From the NCBI GenBank assembly GCA_003565295.1, contig PXCO01000340.1:1-34230 (forward strand): a stretch of DNA of 34,230 nucleotides, in the 5' to 3' direction. Shown piece by piece: positions 26,115-33,594 of this stretch. The stretch comes from Cyclobacteriaceae bacterium. GTDB lineage: Bacteria > Bacteroidota > Bacteroidia > Cytophagales > Cyclobacteriaceae. The notes below the pieces were generated by a model that saw only the letters and a program-made list of their open reading frames with translations, searched no databases and was not told the DNA's origin. Positions within the stretch are counted from its first letter, which is position 1; each line of letters opens with the position of its first letter. The position numbers were made by a program, and so were the translations under genes.

Positions 26115-28433
26115 ATGAAGATTAGAATTAATCCAATTAAAGTTAATATACTTTTGCTGCCCTTCATTTTGGCGGCATTCGTAGTATGGGCAGGAAGACC
26201 GGGAGACGAATTATCAGTTAAGGATGCCAGGGGATTTCCCATTCCCCATGCGATTGTCAAGTGGGGAGAGGAGAATTTTGCCACGGTAGATGAGAATGGG
26301 GTCTTTCGCATTCCTGAGAGCATGGGAGAGGCAGAGGAAATTGAGATCTTGGCCCTGGGTTATGCGTCTAGGAAGGTCCAGCTTTCTCACCTGAACCCCG
26401 GGCAGGATATTTTGCTAAAGGAACATTTGGGACAGCTCAACGAGGTAGTTATAGCTGCCACCCGAACCAACCGCAGTGTGGCAGATCTTCCCATGCCCGT
26501 GCAAGTGATCAATCAGGAAAAAATCCAGGAAACCGGGGGCATGCGCCTCTCCGAGGTGCTCAGGGAGCAGACCGGGCTTCAAGTGGTGTCCAATCATGGT
26601 GCAGGTCTTCAGATGCAGGGGCTTTCTTCGGATTACATCCTTATTCTATTAGACGGAGAACCCATGATTGGCCGCACCGCAGGGACCTTTGACCTGGATC
26701 GTATTTCGGTGAGTAATATAGAGCGGATTGAGGTGCTGAGGGGGCCTTCATCCGCCATTTATGGAAGTGAGGCCATGGCCGGGGTCATCAATATCATTAC
26801 AAAAGAGAGTACTGAACCCGCTCATGGCACCGTTCAAGGCCGATACAGGAGTTTTAACACCATGGACCTGACAGCGGAAGGGGGAGTAAACCAAAATGGT
26901 TGGAATATTTATGGTTTCTATAACCGTTTTTCTACGGATGGGTTTGACCTCAATCCCTCCGTGCTGGGCAATACCCAATCCCCTTACCATGCCCATACCG
27001 GGCAATTGAAGGTAGGTAAGAAATTGGGGCAAAAGTGGGAGATGAAGACCTTCCTACGAGGTTACGCCGAGGACTCAGAGGACATGATGGGGATTAGAGA
27101 AGGAGGCGAGACACTGGCAGCAGGAATGAGGGGTAAAAGAAGAGAGCTTAATATAAACCCCACCCTTATTTTCAGACCAAACGAGGATTGGCTTTTGACT
27201 TTGAGGGGCATGACTTCACTATTCAGCACCCGTAGCAGCAGCTGGTTTATGGAATCCGGGGAAAGCATAGATATTCAGGATTTTGATCAGGTGTATCACC
27301 GTACAGAATTCCAGGTGGACCATCAATTGACCAAGGATCAACTACTCACCTTTGGCATGGGACAGCTTTTGGAGACGGTAGATGCGACACGGTATGATGA
27401 ATTAAACCGCTTCGATGCAGGGTACCTGTTTTTGCAACATCAATGGGAGGCAGGTAAGAAGTGGAACCTGGTAAGCGGGATGCGGGCAGACCTTCACAGC
27501 CAATACGGTGGGCAGGTAAGTCCCAAGGTATCCGCAATGTATCAGTTTTCAGATACTTTCAGTTGGCAGGCTTCCCTGGGTGCAGGCTTCAAGGCACCCG
27601 ATTTCAGGCAGCTCCTACTAAACTTCAACAATGCCGCGGCGGGATATTATGTGTTTGGGGCGAATTTGGTACAAGAGGGTATTGCCAACTTGCAAGCACA
27701 AGGTCTGGTACGGCAGATATTGATCGACCCCACTCAATTTGGAGAACTGAAAGCGGAAAGTAGCTGGGCAATCAATACCGGAGGCAGATGGCAAGCCCAT
27801 GAGGATGTGCTGGTGCAGGTTAACTTCTTCAGGAATCATATTGAAAACCTGATAGAAACCGCACCGGTGGCCAGATTATCTACAGGACAGAATGCCTTTT
27901 CCTACTTTAATATCTCTTCTGTGATTACCCAGGGAGGGGAGCTGGATGTCCTGTACAGGATCAACGAGCGTCTTCAGCTATCATTGGGTTACATGTATTT
28001 GGACAGCAGGGACAGGGATGTGCTGGCGGCCATAGACGTGGGAGATATTTTCAGAAGGGACAGCCAAAATCGAACCCGTCAGGTCACCCGCTCCGACTAT
28101 GGTGGGCTGTTTAACCGTAGCCGTCACAGCGGTAACATTAAATTGAACTATTATGAGCCATTTACGGGAATTTGTACTGCCCTTAGGGGCATTTACCGGG
28201 GACCTTTTGGATTTGGGGATGTGAACGGGAACCTTATCCTCGATGATCCCAGGGAATATGCACCCGGAATTTTTCAGACCAATCTCACCCTTTCCAAGAC
28301 CTTCGAAAGGGGACTGATGTTCGAGGTTGGAGGCTTCAACCTCTTGAACCAACTCAATATTTATGATCCCACCAACCCTGGCAGGACCTATTTTATAGGG
28401 GCAAAAGTCCCTCTGCACAGGTATTTTAACTAG
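26115..28433 (+). CDS. hmuR: TonB-dependent outer-membrane haem receptor (HmuR-like)
   Basis: 772 residues. After the leader comes a carboxypeptidase-regulatory-like domain (DARGFPIPHAIVKWGEENFA, about 35-110), then the plug (LNEVVIAATRTNRSVADLPM; IERIEVLRGPSSAIYGSEAM; GVINIITK), then a 22-strand-type barrel. FKAPD at 492-496 corresponds to the FRAP-box of haem receptors. It would move haem across the outer membrane using TonB energy. Its place between a HemS-type gene and a HmuY-like lipoprotein supports haem as cargo. It is shorter than SusC-type receptors and has no SusD partner, which argues against glycan transport. Confidence 0.88.
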   Translation: MKIRINPIKVNILLLPFILAAFVVWAGRPGDELSVKDARGFPIPHAIVKWGEENFATVDENGVFRIPESMGEAEEIEILALGYASRKVQLSHLNPGQDILLKEHLGQLNEVVIAATRTNRSVADLPMPVQVINQEKIQETGGMRLSEVLREQTGLQVVSNHGAGLQMQGLSSDYILILLDGEPMIGRTAGTFDLDRISVSNIERIEVLRGPSSAIYGSEAMAGVINIITKESTEPAHGTVQGRYRSFNTMDLTAEGGVNQNGWNIYGFYNRFSTDGFDLNPSVLGNTQSPYHAHTGQLKVGKKLGQKWEMKTFLRGYAEDSEDMMGIREGGETLAAGMRGKRRELNINPTLIFRPNEDWLLTLRGMTSLFSTRSSSWFMESGESIDIQDFDQVYHRTEFQVDHQLTKDQLLTFGMGQLLETVDATRYDELNRFDAGYLFLQHQWEAGKKWNLVSGMRADLHSQYGGQVSPKVSAMYQFSDTFSWQASLGAGFKAPDFRQLLLNFNNAAAGYYVFGANLVQEGIANLQAQGLVRQILIDPTQFGELKAESSWAINTGGRWQAHEDVLVQVNFFRNHIENLIETAPVARLSTGQNAFSYFNISSVITQGGELDVLYRINERLQLSLGYMYLDSRDRDVLAAIDVGDIFRRDSQNRTRQVTRSDYGGLFNRSRHSGNIKLNYYEPFTGICTALRGIYRGPFGFGDVNGNLILDDPREYAPGIFQTNLTLSKTFERGLMFEVGGFNLLNQLNIYDPTNPGRTYFIGAKVPLHRYFN

Positions 28434-28467
28434 TAATTAAAAATCAAAATTAAAACCATAATAAAAA

Positions 28468-29091
28468 ATGAAAAAGCAATTCTGTTTTTATAGTGTGGCC
28501 CTTTTGTGCCTTCCTTTTCTAATGGCTTGCAGCGAGGATGAATCGCCGGTAGTCGTTACTCCATTGGAGGTGGAAACGGTGGAAAACCTGCATGCACCCA
28601 ATGATGTGGTTAACAGGCAGACAGGAGAGGTAATTCAGGAAAACCCCTTTCAATACTTCAGTTTTGAGCAAAATGGCCTGGTGGAATCTGTGGATGGGGA
28701 CTGGGACATCGGTTTCAAGGGTACCACCATTATCGTGAATAGCGGCATCAGTGGGCCGGGAAATGCCAGGGGTATGGTGATGCAGGGGCTATTCTCGGAA
28801 ATGTCCGAAGTGCCTTCCGATGCTTCTTTAAGAGTGGATACCGAGGACGTGTTGGCAATACCTCATGGCTCTGGGAATGGCTGGTATAACTACAATAACA
28901 CCACCCACCTGATAAGCCCAATTCCTGGTAGGTTCTTGGTCTTCCAAACGAATGCGGGTAATTATGTAAAGATGGAGATTTTGAGTTATTACAGGGATAA
29001 TCCTCCAATGGACGAGGCGGATTTTACTACGGGGGGGTACTATACCTTCGAATACGTTTTGCAGCTTAATGGTAGCAGAGTATTTGAGTGA
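28468..29091 (+). CDS. hmuY: HmuY-family haem-binding lipoprotein
   Basis: 207 residues. The lipobox LMAC gives lipidation at Cys21, and the next residues SEDES form the acidic surface-export signal of Bacteroidota, so it should sit on the outer face of the outer membrane. The all-beta body contains YFSFEQNGLVES, DWDIGFKGTTIIVNSG, GNGWYNYNNTTHLISPIPGR and NYVKMEILSYYRD, the order seen in HmuY proteins. HmuY captures haem for the HmuR receptor, encoded just upstream (34-base gap). Haem ligands differ between HmuY homologues (His-His or Met-Met), and I cannot assign them here; His in AIPHGSG and the Met residues near GMVMQG are candidates. Confidence 0.82.
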   Translation: MKKQFCFYSVALLCLPFLMACSEDESPVVVTPLEVETVENLHAPNDVVNRQTGEVIQENPFQYFSFEQNGLVESVDGDWDIGFKGTTIIVNSGISGPGNARGMVMQGLFSEMSEVPSDASLRVDTEDVLAIPHGSGNGWYNYNNTTHLISPIPGRFLVFQTNAGNYVKMEILSYYRDNPPMDEADFTTGGYYTFEYVLQLNGSRVFE

Positions 29092-29100
29092 TTTGGCTGT

Positions 29101-29247
29101 TAGCTTTTAGCCTTTAGCTTTTAGCCTCGAGCTGTTAGCTTTTAGCTTCGAGCTTTTAGCTTTTAGCCTTTAGCTTTTAGCCTCGAGCTGTTAGCTTTTA
29201 GCTTTTAGCCTCTAGCTTTTAGCTTTGAGCTTTTGGCTTTGAGATTT
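29101..29247 (+). repeat. tandem heptamer array 1 (TAGCTTT type), 21 units
   Basis: Twenty-one consecutive 7-base units with no insertion or deletion, consensus [T/G]AGC[T/C]T[T/C]. Units 1-6 are identical to units 9-14, giving a 56-base higher-order period with 48 identical bases (from 29101 and from 29157). It begins 9 bases after the hmuY stop. The last three units are diverged. Two stray units (GAGCTTG, TAGCTGA) occur near 29390-29403. Confidence 0.95.
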
Positions 29248-29427
29248 TAGGTGCTGGATGAATGGGTTGTGGGTGATGTGTATGGTTTTTTCGGGTAATT
29301 GAGGGGGGAGGTTTTAAGCTGTTTGCATTAGTAGGGTTTTTTGTGTAACTAACTAAGTTTATGTATAATTAAATGAATGTAAATGGCTTGAGCTTGTAGC
29401 TGAAAGTTTAACAAACCATATCCCCTT
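29248..29427. other. G/T-rich spacer between array 1 and repeat copy C
   Basis: 180 bases with no convincing coding frame. The left part is strongly G and T biased on the plus strand, including GGGGGGAGG near 29306; the right part is AT-rich and could hold the promoter of the four-helix-bundle gene, but no exact TAnnTTTG is present. Confidence 0.5.
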
Positions 29428-29511
29428 TGAAATCGAGCATGATACAAACGACCCACTGAGGGATGCCCCCCGATAGCCATCAGGATGACCACTGAAAAAA
29501 ATAAACACATG
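29428..29511 (+). repeat. dispersed hairpin (REP-like) element, copy C
   Basis: TGAAATCGAGCATGA (29428-29442) is identical to the head of copy A. It is followed by CACTGAGGGATG (CACTCGGAGGGATG in copy A), a shorter degenerate hairpin CCCGATAGCCATCAGG, and GATGACCACTGAAA leading into ATAAACACATGAAA. The last bases contain the chosen start codon of the four-helix-bundle gene. It is about 33 bases shorter than copies A and B. Confidence 0.65.
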
Positions 29512-29853
29512 AAAAACTTCAAAAAAATGAAAATCTGGCAAAAAGGAATGGAAATAGCCGAGGAAACGTATAAGGTCACTCGTCAACTTCCAAGAGCAGA
29601 ATTATATGCCTTGGCGAGTCAAATGAATCGGTGCAGTGTTTCCATTCCTTCTAACATTGCAGAAGGGGCTTCCAGGAGATCTGAAAAGGACCAAGCGCGT
29701 TTTATTCAATTTAGTATGGGATCTAGCTTTGAATTAGAGACGCAATTGATCCTTTCTTCTAGGTTGTACCCTGAAATTTCTGTGGAGGGGCTTTTGGCGT
29801 TGCTGGAGGAGGAGCAGAAGATGTTGGCGGGGTATTATAGTAAGTTGGGGTAG
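29509..29853 (+). CDS. stand-alone four-helix-bundle protein (S23/bAvd-like family)
   Basis: 114 residues, all alpha. The family motif is CSVSIPSNIAEGASRRSEKD, then FIQFSMGSSFELETQLILSS, matching the four-helix-bundle proteins first known from 23S rRNA intervening sequences (S23) and later as the Avd accessory protein of diversity-generating retroelements. No rRNA or reverse transcriptase is nearby, so this is a free-standing copy whose role is unknown; such copies are frequent in Bacteroidota. I chose ATG 29509 (MKNFKKMKIWQKGMEIAEET), the usual start of the family; ATG 29485 would add eight residues encoded by repeat copy C. The gene lies between two heptamer arrays and behind copy C, which makes mobility or recombination-related spread plausible. 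Confidence 0.88.
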   Translation: MKNFKKMKIWQKGMEIAEETYKVTRQLPRAELYALASQMNRCSVSIPSNIAEGASRRSEKDQARFIQFSMGSSFELETQLILSSRLYPEISVEGLLALLEEEQKMLAGYYSKLG

Positions 29854-29860
29854 GGGTTTG

Positions 29861-30023
29861 GGTGGTTGGTTGTTAGCTTTTAGCTTCGAGCTTTTAGCTT
29901 CAAGCTTCGAGCTGTTAGCTGTTTGCTTTTAGCTTCAAGCTTTTAGCTGTTTGCTTTTAGCTTCAAGCTGTTAGCTTCAGGCTTCGAGGCTTTTAGCCTC
30001 TGGCTATTAGCTGGTGGTTGGTT
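29861..30023 (+). repeat. 11-bp direct repeats bracketing array 2
   Basis: GGTGGTTGGTT occurs at 29861-29871 and again at 30013-30023, immediately on either side of heptamer array 2. It could be a duplicated target site or a by-product of array growth. Confidence 0.7.
29874..30014 (+). repeat. tandem heptamer array 2 (TAGCTTT type), about 20 units
   Basis: About twenty 7-base units in the same direction as array 1, more diverged (AAGCTTC, TTGCTTT and TAGCTGT units), with one 8-base unit at 29986-29993. A 28-base period is visible between units 7-10 and 11-14. The stretch 29871-29900 is identical over 30 bases to 29133-29162 in array 1. The array begins about 20 bases after the four-helix-bundle stop. 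Confidence 0.93.
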
Positions 30024-30093
30024 ATGTTTTGATTATTGTAGAGAAAGGCTAACAATTAATTATCTATAGGCTGCAGCATAGAGGTGATTGCAC

Positions 30094-33000
30094 TTAAAAG
30101 GAATTTACTTCTAGCTCGATGAGATTAATTCCGGGGGATAGGCGGATGGATTCAAATTGTGTATTTACTTTCTTTCCGTTTAGGGAAATGGCATCGTTGG
30201 GGCCATATGAAAGGTAAAGCTCTGCAGACATGTTGGAGGGGAGCTCAATGGTATATTTCTGCAGCCTGTTGGAGACTTTCTGAAAGGATGCTTTGACCTT
30301 GCCGGGTAAAAAAGGCACGGTAATTTGGGTCTCTGTGAGTTTGCCAAACCGGGGGCGGATTTCCAAGAGTTTCGCTCCCGGTACTTTGGGCATCATCCCC
30401 CACATTCTCCTAGCAATAATGTTACCGGGAACAGCTCCCCAGGCGTGGTTCCAGTCCGCATTTGGCTTGTATTTCATGTCCCAGGCCTCCAGGGTCATGG
30501 TGGAACCCAGAGCAATCATGTTCCACCAACTTCTGTCATGGGTAGCGGTCATCAGTTCCAGCGCATAGTCTGCCTCACCGGCATTGTACAATCCATCCAA
30601 CAGGTACTGAGAACCATAAACGCTACAGGCCATGCCCCGAGATTTGATGAATTCCACCACTGATTCCAAGTTTTTTTCAGGAACCAAGCCGAAGGCCAAA
30701 GGCATCATGTTCGCATGAAGGGAGGAATGACCGGCCCCTTCTCCATCTAAGTAGATACCCTTTGATGTGTCCATTAATTTTTGATTGAAGGATTTTCTCA
30801 CTTTTGCGGCCATCATTTCATATTCCATAGCCTCATCTTCTTTGTGGAGAAGGCGGGCAAATTCCCCCATTATCTCAAGGTTGCGGTAATAAAGCGCATT
30901 GATAACGGTATTAATGGGGGTGAAGACAAACCCGTCCCTTTCCCCTTCGGCGGTGGCCAACTCCCACCCGGTATCTTTTTGGGCCGGGGGCCAATCCACA
31001 ATATCCCTTAATTCAATCTCAGGATCTTTAAACCCCAATTTCTTCATGAATTCCGGTGTGGCCTTTTCAGAGCTTATCAAGCCATCTTCCCTGGCCAGTT
31101 CCATCAGGGTTTTATGCTTGAGGTCTTCGTAATAATGTGCAATAAGTTGGGTATTGCCTGTATAGAGATAATCCTCATAAAACATAAGTGCCACATGGAG
31201 CTGCCATTCGGTGGGCCAGGTAGGGTAACGCATAAAGTACTCCATACTCCTGCGGGCTATATTGTACTCCCAGTCCACCGCATAATGGCTGAGCTGGTTG
31301 ATATAGGCATCTGCCTCATAGGGAATTCTTTCCCGGTCACCGTCCACATAAACACCGGCGAAGGAGGTTGCCTTCATGGTGTATTTACAGATATCCCAGA
31401 TTTGGTTAAGAATCGTATCCGAACTGCTAAAACTACTTTGATCTTCTTCAAAATACCCAAAAAAAGCCTGCTGTTTTAGATTATCGGGCTTATTTGGTGC
31501 TTCTATCTCGGCATACCGGAATGGAAGCAAAACTGGGAAGGAATCAGGAAGGGCCACTGCCGCTGGGCCGGTATTCCGTTCATCTGGGGGCAAATTCAGC
31601 ACATACATCTTTTGGTCGGGGGAAACCGGTACTTTCATCTCCTGAAAGCGGATATGCCCCTGAGGGTTCCTTTGAATGCGATTGCCTTCAAGTTGTTCTC
31701 CCAGTCTGACGATAAGCGTGTCCGGGTTTTCACTTGAATAATCGAAGGCCAGGTTGGCAAAGGCAGCTTTTCCAAAGTCTGCAAACCAGGTATCTCCTTC
31801 TACACGGTTTAGGGATTTTGGAGACAGGTTTTCTTGGATAAAGTGATTACTTGTGGTTAGGTAGTCCGTTTTAATGCCTGTTTCAAAGGATTGACTATCA
31901 GCGTATCTGCTGGTGCGGTTATCCTGGTCCCAGATCCTGACTTTCCAGAAGTAGCGGGTGTTTTCTTGTAATTCCCCTCCTTCAAAGGGGATTTGGGTGG
32001 AAGCGTTGGCCACCTTTTTACCACTGTCCCAGACATCCCCAATATTCCTGTTGCTGTTTTCCTGGGAACTGCTGACCAATAGCTGATAGGCGGACTGAAA
32101 TTGGATGCCCTCGGGGACCTGCCATCCAAAATTTGGGGTTAGGGTAGATAATTGAAGCCCAGCCGGGTTCCGGATCAACTCCACATGAAGCCCCTTAGGG
32201 GCGGATGTGCTTTTGTCGGATAAGGACTCGGTCATGGCGTCCAGTTTCTCCCTGAATTTTTCAAGTTTTTCGGAAAAATTGGGATCCTTGATCAAATTGT
32301 TGGTTTCCAATGGATCACTTTCCAGGTGGTACAATTCTTCTATGGACTTGTCATTGATGTACCGGAAGTATTTCCATTCGGCAGTTCTGAGTCCTTCGCT
32401 GGGTGGGATGTTTTCGAATTCCCAGAGATGTTCTATCAAAATGGTGTCCCTACCAATGTTCTCTCCTTTTAATGAGGGGACCAGGCTTTTGCCCTGGTAG
32501 CTACCTGGGATTTCCACTCCTGCCAGGTCCAGAATGGTGGCAGGGATATCTACATTTGCGGCCATCTCTTTTGAGTCCCGATGCTTGGCTACCCTGGGGT
32601 CAAATATCATCAATGGCACCCTTAAGGAGTTGTCGTACATCAGCCATTTTCCGGCAAGTTGTCTTTCTCCGGTGAAATACCCATTATCCCCCATTAGGAT
32701 GATCACTGTATTTTGATCCATCCCTTTTTCCTTGAGTTTTTCACGGATTTTAGCAATCTCCAGGTCAATGCCGGCGATCATCCTGTAGTAACCTTTCATG
32801 CTGTGCTGGTACTTCTCCGGAGTGTCATATCTCCAGGTCCAGCGCAGCCGGTTGAATCCGGCTTTTACCACTTCGGGCAAGGCTTCAAAAAAGCTGTCGT
32901 CCGAAAGTTCCGGGTCTGGGATGGTGACATCTTGTAACAGGTGATCTACCTCTTCCTGCCAAAAATACTGGAGCTCTGCACCATCGTGCGCATGAGGGGC

Positions 33001-33594
33001 ACTGAAGGAAAGGGACAGGCAAAACGGAGTGTTTTCATCGGCATCATCAATAAATTCTAAAGCCTGGTGTCCAGTATACCGTGTAAGATGGACTGTGTCC
33101 TCATGGATGGTTTTGTAAAAGTATCCCCTATGGTCTTTAAACTGGTTGTTGCGGTCGTAGGAGTCATGGGTATCGAACTGTCCCTGCATGTCTTTATGAT
33201 TTACCCCGAATTTCCCAAAAAATCCGACCTGATAGCCAGCCTCCTTTAGCAGCTTTGGATAAGCCACTTCCATGTATTCCCCCCGAATAGGGCCGGATTG
33301 AAAATTGTAGGCATGGGTTCTTTCGTACAGCCCTGTAAAAATGGTGGCTCTACTGCCGGCACAGATAGGGGTGGTCACCAGGGCATGGCTAAAATAACTG
33401 CCTTCCTCCGCCAGGCGATCCATCTCCGGTGTATGAACATAAGGATTGCCCACGTGCCCCAGCGCATCCCAACGTTGGTCATCAGTGAGAATGAAGATGA
33501 TATTGGGTTTTTGGGTTACTTGGTTTTTGGTTTGTCCAAATGAGGTGAGTACGTGAGGAAGTATTAAAAATAAGAAGAGTAGAATTTTCTGCAT
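30094..33594 (-). CDS. secreted bimodular sulfatase / GH78 alpha-L-rhamnosidase
   Basis: 1,166 residues with a signal peptide (MQKILLFLFLILPHVLTSFG). Residues about 28-465 are a type I sulfatase: metal ligands D38-D39, formylglycine motif C78-A-G-S-R82, then HAHDG at 203, GDNG at 302-305 and K316. From about 468 an Ig-like domain of the rhamnosidase N-terminus follows (PAGLQLSTLTPNFGW; TRYFWKVRIWDQDNR), then the GH78 catalytic barrel with VDGDRERIPYEADAYI (about 748-763) and the C-terminal WNHAWGAVPGNIIARRMWG. The same pairing (S1 sulfatase plus GH78) is known from the ulvan locus of Formosa agariphila, so sulfated rhamnose in ulvan-like algal polysaccharide is the likely target. The third motif position is Gly instead of the usual Pro or Ala. 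It stands alone, with no SusC/SusD pair in the window. Confidence 0.92.
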   Translation of the reverse strand: MQKILLFLFLILPHVLTSFGQTKNQVTQKPNIIFILTDDQRWDALGHVGNPYVHTPEMDRLAEEGSYFSHALVTTPICAGSRATIFTGLYERTHAYNFQSGPIRGEYMEVAYPKLLKEAGYQVGFFGKFGVNHKDMQGQFDTHDSYDRNNQFKDHRGYFYKTIHEDTVHLTRYTGHQALEFIDDADENTPFCLSLSFSAPHAHDGAELQYFWQEEVDHLLQDVTIPDPELSDDSFFEALPEVVKAGFNRLRWTWRYDTPEKYQHSMKGYYRMIAGIDLEIAKIREKLKEKGMDQNTVIILMGDNGYFTGERQLAGKWLMYDNSLRVPLMIFDPRVAKHRDSKEMAANVDIPATILDLAGVEIPGSYQGKSLVPSLKGENIGRDTILIEHLWEFENIPPSEGLRTAEWKYFRYINDKSIEELYHLESDPLETNNLIKDPNFSEKLEKFREKLDAMTESLSDKSTSAPKGLHVELIRNPAGLQLSTLTPNFGWQVPEGIQFQSAYQLLVSSSQENSNRNIGDVWDSGKKVANASTQIPFEGGELQENTRYFWKVRIWDQDNRTSRYADSQSFETGIKTDYLTTSNHFIQENLSPKSLNRVEGDTWFADFGKAAFANLAFDYSSENPDTLIVRLGEQLEGNRIQRNPQGHIRFQEMKVPVSPDQKMYVLNLPPDERNTGPAAVALPDSFPVLLPFRYAEIEAPNKPDNLKQQAFFGYFEEDQSSFSSSDTILNQIWDICKYTMKATSFAGVYVDGDRERIPYEADAYINQLSHYAVDWEYNIARRSMEYFMRYPTWPTEWQLHVALMFYEDYLYTGNTQLIAHYYEDLKHKTLMELAREDGLISSEKATPEFMKKLGFKDPEIELRDIVDWPPAQKDTGWELATAEGERDGFVFTPINTVINALYYRNLEIMGEFARLLHKEDEAMEYEMMAAKVRKSFNQKLMDTSKGIYLDGEGAGHSSLHANMMPLAFGLVPEKNLESVVEFIKSRGMACSVYGSQYLLDGLYNAGEADYALELMTATHDRSWWNMIALGSTMTLEAWDMKYKPNADWNHAWGAVPGNIIARRMWGMMPKVPGAKLLEIRPRFGKLTETQITVPFLPGKVKASFQKVSNRLQKYTIELPSNMSAELYLSYGPNDAISLNGKKVNTQFESIRLSPGINLIELEVNSF

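Noticed and set aside
29509-29853. Part of a diversity-generating retroelement or a 23S rRNA intervening sequence
   Set aside because: The protein family fits both, but there is no reverse transcriptase, no template/variable repeat pair and no rRNA in the window.
29101-30014. CRISPR-like array
   Set aside because: The units are 7 bases long, directly joined, with no spacers, and no cas gene is nearby. They are simple tandem repeats.
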